DNA of 31,796 nucleotides from the NCBI GenBank assembly GCA_964356705.1, contig CAYHIN010000006.1:1-31796 (forward strand). The letters are read 5' to 3'. The stretch comes from CAYHIN01 sp964356705. Lineage in GTDB: Bacteria > Patescibacteriota > Microgenomatia > CAZETR01 > Amesbacteraceae. Shown piece after piece: positions 8,401 through 16,251 of the stretch (its first letter is position 1; the number at the start of each line of letters is the position of its first letter). The notes beneath the pieces are model-generated. The model ran no database searches. It was given only the letters and a program-made list of their open reading frames with translations, and was not told where the DNA came from. Both the position numbers and the translations under genes were made by a program.

Positions 8401-9569
8401 TTGTTTTCAAAGTCAAACATGGCTGGATAAACTTTTTTGTAATATTGTGTTTTACTCAATTTGTGCGCGTTTTTACTATAAAAAGAGTGATTTGCCATAA
8501 TTTTCTTTGTGGCAGCTACAAATTCCATTTTGTCATCATAATCAACAATTATCCCGGCTTTGGACTTTCCAATCTGTCGGGAGAACTCTAAGACATCTGT
8601 GCCTATTACTGGTATGCCTAAACTAATATACCTCTTTATTTTGCCAGGATCTCCATAATAAGAAACATTGCTAGGATCGGGAATATACATAGCAATGCCA
8701 ATGGTACATTTGTTCAATACCTGATTGAAAGATTCACCTTCCAAATACCCGTAAAATTTCGCATGGACTTTTGTTTTATTTGCCCTTTCTTTCAAATAAT
8801 TTTCGTCTGGTCCAGATCCCACTATTTCATACTGGAAGTCACCAAACTCCTTTGACAGTTCCTGGGCGTAGTCAAAGATTATCCCAGGTCCTTGGTTTTT
8901 TTTGAGTACTCCTATGAACCCAAAAGTTACTTTTTGGGTTTTGTTTTTTGGGACGATTGGCAGCTTATCGGTTGCTATTGGGACAATTGGATGCGTTGCG
9001 TTTCTACTATATATACCTAGATCTTTACGTAAATTTAACAATCTATGATTAACAAATGCCACTTTGTCGGAATAAGAACTGGCCTTATCAAACTGCCAAT
9101 AGATTGACCTCAATAACATTACTATTTTGCTTTCATGAATGGGTGGGTAATAATCCCAAACCCAAAAGACAGTCTTATCCACAATCTTAAAACTTCGAAG
9201 AAGTATGCCTATCCAGGCTATAAATGCATTTACGGTGAAATAAATATCAATTTTCTTGTATTTGTATTTTAGCCAAATAGTGTAACCTATGATCTGAAGA
9301 AAGTTTATGAACGACCTAACTGGAAGAAGAAGAAAAACGAACGATGGAGGAATGGGTAACTGAAATAGACCGATTTCGTGTTTTAATGCTCCTTTCTCAA
9401 AAATTAACAATCTGTTGTATTTTTTTTTATTCTTTAGATTATGAAATCCAATAGAGAAATGAAATATCCTGTCAAAGTTTTCGAGTAAGTAGTCTAAAAT
9501 TTTTCCCGAGTTCTCGTAGGGAGAATAATTGATATAGACGATACTACCCCTTTGCTGCTTTTGTGACAT
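8397..9569 (-). CDS. Divergent GT4-like glycosyltransferase
   Basis: A 390-residue GT-B protein. The C-terminal donor domain begins with VTFGFIGVLKKNQGPG and contains the glycine-rich IVGSGPDENYL. Near the C-terminus DPGKIKRYISLGIPVIGTD replaces the usual E-x7-E region; the first Glu is not evident, as in the branch of GT4 enzymes with a Y-x-DP-x-K-x-KEY motif. An amphipathic or hydrophobic stretch near 75-110 may bind the membrane. The ATG at 9569 is preferred to an in-frame TTG at 9575. The start lies 26 nt inside the end of the aminotransferase gene, and the stop shares ATGA with the RmlD-like gene. Confidence 0.82.
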   Translation of the reverse strand: MSQKQQRGSIVYINYSPYENSGKILDYLLENFDRIFHFSIGFHNLKNKKKYNRLLIFEKGALKHEIGLFQLPIPPSFVFLLLPVRSFINFLQIIGYTIWLKYKYKKIDIYFTVNAFIAWIGILLRSFKIVDKTVFWVWDYYPPIHESKIVMLLRSIYWQFDKASSYSDKVAFVNHRLLNLRKDLGIYSRNATHPIVPIATDKLPIVPKNKTQKVTFGFIGVLKKNQGPGIIFDYAQELSKEFGDFQYEIVGSGPDENYLKERANKTKVHAKFYGYLEGESFNQVLNKCTIGIAMYIPDPSNVSYYGDPGKIKRYISLGIPVIGTDVLEFSRQIGKSKAGIIVDYDDKMEFVAATKKIMANHSFYSKNAHKLSKTQYYKKVYPAMFDFENK

Positions 9570-10689
9570 GTTCAACGATGTAGTTAATTTGTCTGTTAGT
9601 TATGTTGGTGTGAATTGGCAACACGATGACGTCCCTGTCGGCCCTAGCTGTATTTGGCAGATCTGACCTTTTTCCTCCAAACATAGGGTAAATATCGTTT
9701 CTGCGATTATTAACATTTACCATTATTCCCTTTGCTCTCAGGTATTTTGCAAACGCTAAACGATTTTTTACATGTACTGGAAATATTTGATAATTTGGTT
9801 TCCTGTCTTCGTAGTACTCCAAAAGCTTCAGATTGGGAAGTCTTGAGAATTCTTGTCGATAACATTCCCCTATTTCTTTCCTCCTTGTGGCAGGGACATC
9901 ATAATTATTGACACCGGCTAGGCCAATTGTTGCAGTAATGTCATTCATATTATATTTAAAACCTAATTTGTCACCGCGAAAGCTCTTTGGCAGCGGGTCT
10001 AATAGGTTTGTGGTCTTGTCTTCTTTGTCCATGCCATACCAAACTACTTTTTTCAATTGTTGGTAATAACTCTTATTCGGTGTTGCGATCAAGGCTCCGT
10101 CACCAGATGTGATAATTTTTACTACCTGAAGGGAGAAACAGGTTATATCCCCTTTCACTCCTATGTAATTGCCCTTGTACTGGCTTCCTAGAGCGTGGGC
10201 AGCATCCTCAATAATCGGAAGACCATACTTTTTTCCTATTTCTCTGATCTCATCCATATCACATGAATTGCCGCCATAATGGACCACCATGATGGCCTTT
10301 GTCTTCTTAGTGATCCTTTTTTTGATGCTCTCTGGATCAATATTTAGGTCATGGTACTTTATATCGGCAAAAACAGGATTGGCACCCTGCTCCAGTATCG
10401 CCGTGTTGGTGGCAATAAAAGTAAACGGTGTAGATATAACTTCGTCACCGGGTCCGATCCCAAGTACGGCTAGTGACGCTCGTAGGGCCGCAGTGCCTGT
10501 AATTGCTGCTACGCAGTGTCCAAAGCCCCATTTTTTGCAGGCTACTTCTCTTAATTCCTTTTCTTTTTTACCTGTATTTAACCAACCAGAACGCATGGTC
10601 TTGACAACCTCGGTTATGGCTTCCTCGGGGACGTAGGTTGACCATGTGCGGATCAGGTCTTTTTCTAAATCGTAATCTTTTTTTGCCAT
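9544..10689 (-). CDS. DegT/DnrJ/EryC1/StrS family PLP-dependent sugar aminotransferase
   Basis: A 381-residue member of the sugar aminotransferase family. It should transfer an amino group, usually from glutamate, to a keto-sugar nucleotide. Motifs seen: FTFIATNTAIL (89-99), EDAAHALGS (161-169) whose Asp binds the PLP nitrogen, and CFSLQVVKIITSGDG with the Schiff-base Lys191. Family length is normal. It stands first in a run with the GT4 and RmlD-like reductase, so an amino or amino-deoxy sugar in the glycan is likely. A TATAAT lies 9 nt before the ATG, so it may have its own promoter as well as read-through. Confidence 0.92.
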   Translation of the reverse strand: MAKKDYDLEKDLIRTWSTYVPEEAITEVVKTMRSGWLNTGKKEKELREVACKKWGFGHCVAAITGTAALRASLAVLGIGPGDEVISTPFTFIATNTAILEQGANPVFADIKYHDLNIDPESIKKRITKKTKAIMVVHYGGNSCDMDEIREIGKKYGLPIIEDAAHALGSQYKGNYIGVKGDITCFSLQVVKIITSGDGALIATPNKSYYQQLKKVVWYGMDKEDKTTNLLDPLPKSFRGDKLGFKYNMNDITATIGLAGVNNYDVPATRRKEIGECYRQEFSRLPNLKLLEYYEDRKPNYQIFPVHVKNRLAFAKYLRAKGIMVNVNNRRNDIYPMFGGKRSDLPNTARADRDVIVLPIHTNITNRQINYIVEHVTKAAKG

Positions 10690-10698
10690 AGCGAGAGG

Positions 10699-10704
10699 AT
10701 TATA
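10699..10704 (-). promoter_or_regulatory. Candidate -10 element of the aminotransferase gene
   Basis: TATAAT on the minus strand, ending 9 nt before ATG 10689 and containing the stop TAA of the preceding SDR. No clear -35. Confidence 0.4.
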
Positions 10705-11482
10705 TCCTACTTGTTAAAAATTCATCTAAGTATTTTTTTGATGTTTTTAGCCGAGGGAACACTCGTTTTAACTTTTTAATGTTCATTTCATATGTTTGTC
10801 GAACGGCATCTTTTGAAAATTCTACTGAGTGAAGTAATTTTGACAAGTTTGAAAACTTGCAACTACCTATTCCTCCTATGTTGATAATTTGATTGTGTAT
10901 CCCTTTTTTTAAAAGTGCCTGGATGATGTTTGCGATTTCCAAAGCCGTAATGAATTGCAACCGAGAATCCTGGGTGACTAAAACAGGTTTGTGAGAAATA
11001 ATGTCGTATATTGGGCCTTTTTTTAGATTTGTCCCCAAAATGGATGAAGGACGAAGTATGAGAAAGATTGGGCAGTATTTTTTTATTAGTTGTTCTGACA
11101 AGTATTTGTGAAGTCCGTAGGAATCGAGCTTATCTATACCAATGATTGAAGACTCTTTTGTCCGGCTAGGATCATCGTGACTGGCGTAGACGTTGATTGA
11201 AGAGACATAGATATAAGTTTTACATGGGAAGTCAAAGATACTTTTTATTACAGAGAGCGTTGAGGCAGAGAAGTCCTCTACGGGGTTTTGATTTGCCCAA
11301 TAGCGACGGCTGTTGCCGTTGGCATTTATTAATATATCAAACGACTTGCCAACACACTTTGAATAGTTGAGTTTGGTAATCGGAACTACTTTGAAATATT
11401 TTTTTAGGATGGTAACCAAATCAGAGCCGAGCATGCCAGTTCCTCCCAATATGCCAATTGTTTTAGGAGAGGTTCTTTTCAT
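10700..11482 (-). CDS. NAD-dependent epimerase/dehydratase-like SDR
   Basis: A 260-residue extended SDR, shorter than most epimerases. The dinucleotide loop is GGTGMLGS at 13-20. Residues 94-98 (SSINVY) match the active-site strand, and SYGLHK gives Tyr122 and Lys126. The C-terminal substrate domain is short and no specificity motif is recognised. The start overlaps the end of the upstream reductase gene by 20 nt and the gene is followed after 10 nt by the aminotransferase. A role in making the keto or deoxy sugar for the aminotransferase is inference. Confidence 0.78.
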   Translation of the reverse strand: MKRTSPKTIGILGGTGMLGSDLVTILKKYFKVVPITKLNYSKCVGKSFDILINANGNSRRYWANQNPVEDFSASTLSVIKSIFDFPCKTYIYVSSINVYASHDDPSRTKESSIIGIDKLDSYGLHKYLSEQLIKKYCPIFLILRPSSILGTNLKKGPIYDIISHKPVLVTQDSRLQFITALEIANIIQALLKKGIHNQIINIGGIGSCKFSNLSKLLHSVEFSKDAVRQTYEMNIKKLKRVFPRLKTSKKYLDEFLTSRI

Positions 11483-12401
11483 ACCAGGCTATTGCGTCTT
11501 TAATCCCCTGACTTATTGATGTCTTGGGCTCCCAGCTTAACTCTGATTTCATTTTTTTGATACCAAAAGTCTTTTTCATGGCTCCATCTGGCTTTGATAT
11601 GTTGAAAACTATTTTTCCAGTATAGCCGGATGCGGTTTTTACGGTTCTGGCCAAATCGCCAACCGTTATACCTAGGCCACTGGCTATGTTTAGCGGATCA
11701 ATACTATTGTAGACTTCGGCACTTCTTATGATACCCTCTGCAGCATCAACCACGTATAGCCAGTCTCTTACTGGCTTGCCCGTTCCCCAGATTTCGACTG
11801 TGGGTTGTTTGTTCTTTTTTGCATCGGAAAACTTTTTGATCATGGCAGCTAAGGCTTTGCTTTGGTCTGGTTGATAATGATCCTTCGGACCATACAAATT
11901 GGCCAGAACTAGATGAATTGAGTTAAATCCGTATTGTTTGTAAAGTGCCTTGCCGTACACAATACTTGCTTTTTTGGAAAAACCGTAGCTGAAAATGGAA
12001 TCATGTACATCGCCCGACCAAAAATCTTCTTCGTTGAGCTCATCTTTTTCTAAATAGCCCGGGTATGCGCAACCGGGGATAATGTTTACAAACTTTGGCA
12101 CGGAGTGCATACAGGCTGACTTCAGAAGGTTAGTCCCCATAGCCAGATTGTCCCAAAAGAGGTCCGCTTGCTTACCCGAGTGATAGCCAATGCCGCCCTG
12201 GACGGCGGCGCAATTTATGATCAGGTCTGGCTTGGATTTGTTGATGAAGTAATCACAGTCCTCAATCTTTCGAAAATCAAACAAATCTTGGGTCCTGGGT
12301 GCAAAAACTTGACTGCTATCTCCTGACCTTAGAAGTTCTACAACATGTGAGCCCAAAAAACCGTTTCCCCCAGCTACCAAAATCTTTTTTCCACTCAACA
12401 T
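11463..12401 (-). CDS. GDP-L-fucose synthase-like reductase/epimerase
   Basis: A 312-residue extended SDR close to Fcl/WcaG. It has VAGGNGFLGSH (9-19), QGGIGYHSG (68-76) comparable to the VGGI stretch of Fcl, IPGCAYP with Cys111 matching the Fcl catalytic Cys, and YGFSKK with Tyr139 and Lys143. NLYGPKDHYQP places Lys173 where E. coli Fcl has His179 (GPHDNF), the second acid/base of epimerisation, so it may be a reductase without 3,5-epimerase activity or act on another GDP sugar. The ATG at 12401 is preferred; GTG at 12407 is possible. Upstream are TTGACA and TATATA with a 16-bp spacer. Confidence 0.82.
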   Translation of the reverse strand: MLSGKKILVAGGNGFLGSHVVELLRSGDSSQVFAPRTQDLFDFRKIEDCDYFINKSKPDLIINCAAVQGGIGYHSGKQADLFWDNLAMGTNLLKSACMHSVPKFVNIIPGCAYPGYLEKDELNEEDFWSGDVHDSIFSYGFSKKASIVYGKALYKQYGFNSIHLVLANLYGPKDHYQPDQSKALAAMIKKFSDAKKNKQPTVEIWGTGKPVRDWLYVVDAAEGIIRSAEVYNSIDPLNIASGLGITVGDLARTVKTASGYTGKIVFNISKPDGAMKKTFGIKKMKSELSWEPKTSISQGIKDAIAWYEKNLS

Positions 12402-12412
12402 CGTCACTGATG

Positions 12413-12440
12413 TATATAACTGAAGATAACGTATTGTCAA
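12413..12440 (-). promoter_or_regulatory. Sigma70-type promoter before the Fcl-like gene
   Basis: On the minus strand TTGACA (12440-12435) is followed by a 16-nt spacer and TATATA (12418-12413). The -10 ends 5 nt before GTG 12407 and 11 nt before ATG 12401, giving a very short or no leader. It lies in the 49-nt gap after the Nudix gene. Confidence 0.6.
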
Positions 12441-12450
12441 TATTCAATCC

Positions 12451-13086
12451 TTATACTGAAGCCTTGATGTATTTTCGGTCTATTAATCCAGATTCTAACG
12501 CGGTCAGAAACACCTGTGTTAGCGCGCCGTCAATTGGTTTACGATTCTTAGAGAAGATAAGCTCGTAGATTTCCTTTACGGTAGTTACAATAATCGCAAT
12601 TTCCTCGTTTGCGTCTAGAGTTTGTTTGGCCATTGTCGAAACGTCTACCTCGGCAAAGAAAAAGTGTGCTTTAGCATCAAAAAACATGCCCATTTCCCAT
12701 AGTCTGCTAAGAGGACTAATCCTTCCCGATAAGCCCGTTTCTTCTCGGAGTTCAGATTTTGCTGCTTGCAGTGGAGTTTGCCCTTTTTTTATCTTTCCTG
12801 AAGGTAATTGAACTAATACTTCATCAACACCTCTATGGTATTCGGCTATCAATACTAACTCGCCTGTGGTTGGGTCATACGGCAGGACCCCAACGTAATC
12901 CTCAGATTTTACCCTCACAAACTCCTTTACTATATCCCCCCTCGATCTTTGATAATCGTCCAAATATATTCTCATCCATTGTTTGTTGTAGATCAACTTC
13001 CTGCGAATACGTGACCAATTCACACTAGAATATACTTTTTTTAACCGATCTTTTAATGTAGATTTATTTCTGAGATAGTTGCTCAT
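12451..13086 (-). CDS. Nudix hydrolase, ADP-ribose pyrophosphatase-like
   Basis: A 211-residue protein with a Nudix box at 97-119 (G97, then SELREETGL 111-119). The core metal-binding E112, E115 and E116 are present, but the usual Glu after GX5 is Gln103 and the Arg of RE is Ser111. The preceding strand pairs (VLPYDPTTGELVLIAEYHRG and QLPSGKI) match ADP-ribose or NDP-sugar pyrophosphatases, which hydrolyse NDP-X compounds. In this locus it may clear sugar nucleotides. The open frame reaches back to 13209, but that part is antisense to the cupin gene; ATG 13086 gives the normal family length. Confidence 0.85.
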   Translation of the reverse strand: MSNYLRNKSTLKDRLKKVYSSVNWSRIRRKLIYNKQWMRIYLDDYQRSRGDIVKEFVRVKSEDYVGVLPYDPTTGELVLIAEYHRGVDEVLVQLPSGKIKKGQTPLQAAKSELREETGLSGRISPLSRLWEMGMFFDAKAHFFFAEVDVSTMAKQTLDANEEIAIIVTTVKEIYELIFSKNRKPIDGALTQVFLTALESGLIDRKYIKASV

Positions 13087-13088
13087 GA

Positions 13089-13094
13089 TAGTAT
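13089..13094 (+). promoter_or_regulatory. Candidate -10 element before the cupin gene
   Basis: TAGTAT lies 8 nt before the GTG at 13103 in the 16-28 nt gap shared with the divergent Nudix gene. No -35 is evident. On the opposite strand the same gap offers ACTAAT or TAATAC for the Nudix gene. Confidence 0.35.
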
Positions 13095-13102
13095 TAGTTA
13101 TC

Positions 13103-13459
13103 GTGAATGGCACAATGGTACCAGAAATATCGATAATAAACTCCACAAGTTTGCCTGAGGTTTTGACTGCGCATGGGAACGGTATTATGAAAAGAGTCAT
13201 TGCCAACAAAGAAATCGTTCCTCCAGTAACCCAGTTGAGTTTAGTCGACTTTCAACCTGGGCAAAAAGTAGAAACCCATAAACACGAGTCGATGCATGAA
13301 ATTTATTTTGTCCTGAATGGAACTGTCACAGTCAATGGACGGTCTGTTCGTAAAAATGAGTGTGTCATTATCCCGGCGCAGGTTGAACATGACGTGGCGA
13401 ATTTGACTGAAGAGGTGGTGTGTTGGTTCGCGGTAGCGGTTGCAACAGGGTCTAGCTAG
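13103..13459 (+). CDS. Small cupin-domain protein
   Basis: A single cupin of 118 residues from GTG 13103, or 114 from ATG 13115. Numbered from the ATG, motif 1 has His55, His57 and Glu62 (THKHESMHEIYFVLNG) and motif 2 has PAQVEHD with His92. These would bind a metal. Such stand-alone cupins include sugar isomerases, dioxygenases and binding proteins, and the substrate cannot be assigned. It is divergent from the Nudix gene and converges on the small gene 13452-13766, overlapping by 8 nt. It is the only plus-strand gene between 994 and 17109. Confidence 0.8.
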   Translation: MNGTMVPEISIINSTSLPEVLTAHGNGIMKRVIANKEIVPPVTQLSLVDFQPGQKVETHKHESMHEIYFVLNGTVTVNGRSVRKNECVIIPAQVEHDVANLTEEVVCWFAVAVATGSS

Positions 13460-13766
13460 CGCCTTTATTTGCGTTAAATATTCTACTTACGGCAATTCCT
13501 GCTGCAGCTGCTTCTTTGGAAATATGTTCTAATACTTCTTGGGTAACTGGAAAGGTCATTCCGGCGCTTTCGTCATAATATCTATATTCTGTACCGACCA
13601 TAATCTCTGTTGGCTGGAAATCTTTTATCACTCTGGGAAGCATGCTGAGACGTCTCAGTGAACCGGCTGGTACACCGGCTTCCTCCAACGCTTGTCTTAC
13701 GAGGTGGACTTCGTCTCCTGCATTGCTACCCAACACTAATATTTTTCTCTCGCCCAAAAAAGTCAT
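13452..13766 (-). CDS. Small protein of unknown function
   Basis: I do not recognise this 104-residue protein. It starts with a beta-strand and glycine-containing turn (KILVLGSNAGDE, 8-19), then an amphipathic helix, a strand near EIMVGTEYRYY and a final Ala-rich helix (HISKEAAAAGIAV). The pattern suggests a small alpha/beta or Rossmann-like fold; a nucleotide or sugar-nucleotide ligand is speculation. No signal peptide or membrane helix is seen. It has the most consensus-like promoter in the window, directly before its ATG, so it is probably real and expressed. Its 3' end overlaps the convergent cupin gene. Confidence 0.7.
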   Translation of the reverse strand: MTFLGERKILVLGSNAGDEVHLVRQALEEAGVPAGSLRRLSMLPRVIKDFQPTEIMVGTEYRYYDESAGMTFPVTQEVLEHISKEAAAAGIAVSRIFNANKGAS

Positions 13767-13772
13767 GTCAGG

Positions 13773-13801
13773 ATATTATGCCTATTTTGTTTTTTTGTCA
13801 A
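13773..13801 (-). promoter_or_regulatory. Near-consensus leaderless promoter of the small unknown gene
   Basis: TTGACA (13801-13796) and TAATAT (13778-13773) on the minus strand are separated by 17 nt, and the -10 ends 6 nt before ATG 13766, so transcription would begin at or next to the start codon. The -35 lies inside the last codons of the epimerase-like gene. Confidence 0.72.
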
Positions 13802-14747
13802 TTTCAGATTTGATCCATAGATAGGTTTTTTTGATCCCCACTTTGACAGGAATGGTGGGTTCCCATTTTAATAGCTTTTTGATTAGGGTGTTGTCGGAAT
13901 TTCGAATCCTCACTCCTTGGGGTTTGGATAAGTCATGTTTTTTCTTGATTTTTTTGCCGGCTATTTTGGCCACGATATCTATAAATTCATTAATTGTTAC
14001 TGGCTCATTCATGCCGATATTGATAGGCTCATGGATATCTGAGTGGGTCAGACGGTAAATGCCTTCTACGCAATCGTCGATGTAGCAGTAAGAGCGGATT
14101 TGCCTGCCATCTCCCCACACTTCGATTTCGTCGCCATCTTTGGCCATGACAATTTTTCGGCAAATTGCCGCCGGGGATTTTTCTTTTCCACCCCGGTAGA
14201 CTCCTAATGGACCATACACATTGTGAAATCGGGCCACCCGAGTCTCTAACCCATAATCGGCATAGTAGGCTGCACACAACCTCTCGGCAACTAATTTTTC
14301 CCACCCATATTCACTGTTGGGAAAAGCGGGATAGACATATTCCTCTTTTAGCTTTAAGTTCTTTGCCTTTCCTGGAAAGTCTGGATAAACTAGGGCCGAT
14401 GAGGGGTAAAAAAATCTTTTGACTTTGTTTGTGTGAGCTGACTCTAACATATTGGTATCAATAAACAGGTTGTCGTAGAGCAAACGAGCTTTGGTGGCCG
14501 CAATAAAGCCGATTCCGCCCATGTTTGAAGCTAGGTTGTAAACTTCATCAACCCCCACAGTTGCTTTGAGCGTGTTTTTGGCAATTCGCAGATCGAGTAA
14601 TAAAAACTCGTCTGCTGACGTCTTTTCAAACTCAGGTTTTTTTATATCAACGCCTTTTACCCAATAGCCCTTTTTTTTCAAATACTTAACCAGGTGATGG
14701 CCTATAAATCCTCCAGCTCCAGTTACAACTGCTTTTATTTCAACCAT
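13782..14747 (-). CDS. GDP-mannose 3,5-epimerase-like SDR lacking the catalytic Cys
   Basis: A 321-residue extended SDR with strong resemblance to GDP-mannose 3',5'-epimerase (GME). Matching stretches are NLASNMGGIGFI (71-82), RFHNVYGPLG, GGKEKSPAAICRK (187-198), EVWGDGRQIRSY and VRIRNSDN (279-286). The coenzyme loop is GAGGFIGH (10-17). Tyr147 and Lys151 are present, Lys190 fits the GME acid/base Lys, and Arg280/282 the substrate Arg. However, GME's catalytic Cys in SSACIYP is Leu119 here (SSALVYP). It may therefore catalyse a single epimerisation or another reaction. It overlaps the GDP-mannose mannosyl hydrolase gene by 13 nt. Confidence 0.85.
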   Translation of the reverse strand: MVEIKAVVTGAGGFIGHHLVKYLKKKGYWVKGVDIKKPEFEKTSADEFLLLDLRIAKNTLKATVGVDEVYNLASNMGGIGFIAATKARLLYDNLFIDTNMLESAHTNKVKRFFYPSSALVYPDFPGKAKNLKLKEEYVYPAFPNSEYGWEKLVAERLCAAYYADYGLETRVARFHNVYGPLGVYRGGKEKSPAAICRKIVMAKDGDEIEVWGDGRQIRSYCYIDDCVEGIYRLTHSDIHEPINIGMNEPVTINEFIDIVAKIAGKKIKKKHDLSKPQGVRIRNSDNTLIKKLLKWEPTIPVKVGIKKTYLWIKSEIDKKTK

Positions 14748-15169
14748 GAGAGACTGATGGATTGTAAAAATTGCAGCTGGTAAGGTTGCATTTGGTCTGG
14801 TAGTGAATGGAAAGCCTTGAATTCCTTTGCCTGACTACTCCCTACAATAGCGGATTCATCCAACTCGACCTCAAAAGCCAAACTGACACTGTGAACGTAT
14901 GAGCCATCGTTGGGCATGTCGATGTACCCCAATAACCCGACGGCTTTGGCTGTAGTTCCGATCTCAGCCAACGAGATCCGATTGATAGCATCGGGGATGG
15001 TCTCTTTATATCCGACTCGGCCGCCTGGAAAATGCCATAGGTTTTCAAACGGTGGAATTAGTCGTTTTGATAGAAGCAGACCGTCTTTGGCCCGGATGAC
15101 CAAATCGATGCATAGCCTGGTGGTTCGAGAATAAACGAATTCGTACTCTTCTTCTGTCAGGCGTTTCAT
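14735..15169 (-). CDS. GDP-mannose mannosyl hydrolase (Nudix, GMM type)
   Basis: A 144-residue Nudix protein whose box is the unusual GMM form: GGRVGYKETIPDAINRISLA then EIGT (49-72), with RISLAEIG in place of REUXEEXG. The same substitution marks E. coli GMM (NudD/WcaH), whose RLTMAELG is nearly identical in pattern. Upstream LLLSKRLIPPFENLWHFPGG also matches. GMM releases mannose or glucose from GDP-sugars and in E. coli lies beside gmd and fcl. Here it may tune the GDP-mannose pool for the epimerase-like neighbour. Start shares ATGA (15166-15169) with the upstream GT4. Confidence 0.88.
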   Translation of the reverse strand: MKRLTEEEYEFVYSRTTRLCIDLVIRAKDGLLLSKRLIPPFENLWHFPGGRVGYKETIPDAINRISLAEIGTTAKAVGLLGYIDMPNDGSYVHSVSLAFEVELDESAIVGSSQAKEFKAFHSLPDQMQPYQLQFLQSISLSWLK

Positions 15170-16251
15170 ATATGTGCGTGGTAGGAATCAATTATTTGAT
15201 CAATATTGTGGTAACTATACCTCTTGGTTGCAAATACCCTGGCCTTTTTTTTCATTTTGGTTATGATTTTTTGATTAGTGAATAGGTAGTTTATCACTGC
15301 TTGGATGTTTTGTGGACTAATGTCTATCAGCTTGCCAACTGTATTGTCCATGGCCTCGGGAATTGCGCCACGATTTGCTGCAACCACGGGTGTGCCGCAG
15401 GCTAACGACTCGATAATCACTCGACCAAAGCCTTCGTCATGGGTGCTGGGGACTATTACAACACTTGCTGTGGAATAATAGTAAGGCAGATCTGATTGTG
15501 AAATACGGCCAATATAGTGTTTTTTTACGGATGCTTCTAGTGGTCCGGAGCCCGCAATTTGCAGTGTGATGCCGGGCTTGAACATTTCTGCAGCTGCCAA
15601 TAATTCAGGAATGCCTTTTTCGGGGACCCGCCTCCCAACAAAGAGAACTATAATTTTATTGGAGTTAGGTTTTTTTTGAGGCTTGACCCGTTCTAAATCA
15701 CCCCAGTAGGTAAATCGGCTGACCCGGGAGGCTGGAATGCCCAGAGACACTAATTCTTTGGTGGATTGGTCAGACAAACATAGATTATGGCTAGAATTGC
15801 TAAATAGCCATATGGCTAAGGAACGATAGATGCCACTGGATGGAAAATTATAAATTGAGTGAGTAGAAACTACCGTTCGCAGATTAAATATTTTTCCCCA
15901 AAACACTGCTATCAGTCCTGAAACTAAACCATGAGCGTGTATAACTTGGGGACGAAACTGAAAAATGACAATAAGTAAAGCAACAAATAGGCCGGGAAAC
16001 AGATATATGAACTCTAAGATGGGGTAAGTGGACAACATATTAAAAAAACCCGGAATCCAAGGAATACGCAAAATCTGAATGAGGTGTTTATGTTCATACA
16101 TTTGCCATTCGGCACTGACTGATAAGGGTCGATAGGTAAGAACGAAGACATTGTGTTTTTTGGCGGCTAGACCAGCCACCAGATCATCCAGATGGGTTTC
16201 GACACCTCCTAGATTGGGGGAAAAGTGTACAGTAAGCTGAAGTATCTTCAT
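15166..16251 (-). CDS. GT4 family glycosyltransferase
   Basis: A 361-residue GT-B enzyme. The N-domain begins MKILQLTVHFSPNLGGVETH, typical of GT4 acceptor-side loops, and has HAHGLVSGL. The donor domain shows LFVGRRVPEKGI, QIAGSGPLE and the E-x7-E motif EGFGRVIIE followed by GTPVVAANRG. A hydrophobic segment near residues 70-95 may insert in the membrane. The frame is open upstream to 16575, but that part lies entirely inside the GT2 gene and is not protein-like; the ATG at 16251 shares ATGA with the GT2 stop. Confidence 0.9.
   Translation of the reverse strand: MKILQLTVHFSPNLGGVETHLDDLVAGLAAKKHNVFVLTYRPLSVSAEWQMYEHKHLIQILRIPWIPGFFNMLSTYPILEFIYLFPGLFVALLIVIFQFRPQVIHAHGLVSGLIAVFWGKIFNLRTVVSTHSIYNFPSSGIYRSLAIWLFSNSSHNLCLSDQSTKELVSLGIPASRVSRFTYWGDLERVKPQKKPNSNKIIVLFVGRRVPEKGIPELLAAAEMFKPGITLQIAGSGPLEASVKKHYIGRISQSDLPYYYSTASVVIVPSTHDEGFGRVIIESLACGTPVVAANRGAIPEAMDNTVGKLIDISPQNIQAVINYLFTNQKIITKMKKKARVFATKRYSYHNIDQIIDSYHAHI

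Noticed and set aside
13087..13209. N-terminal extension of the Nudix frame
   Set aside because: It is antisense to the start of the cupin gene, and family length fits ATG 13086.
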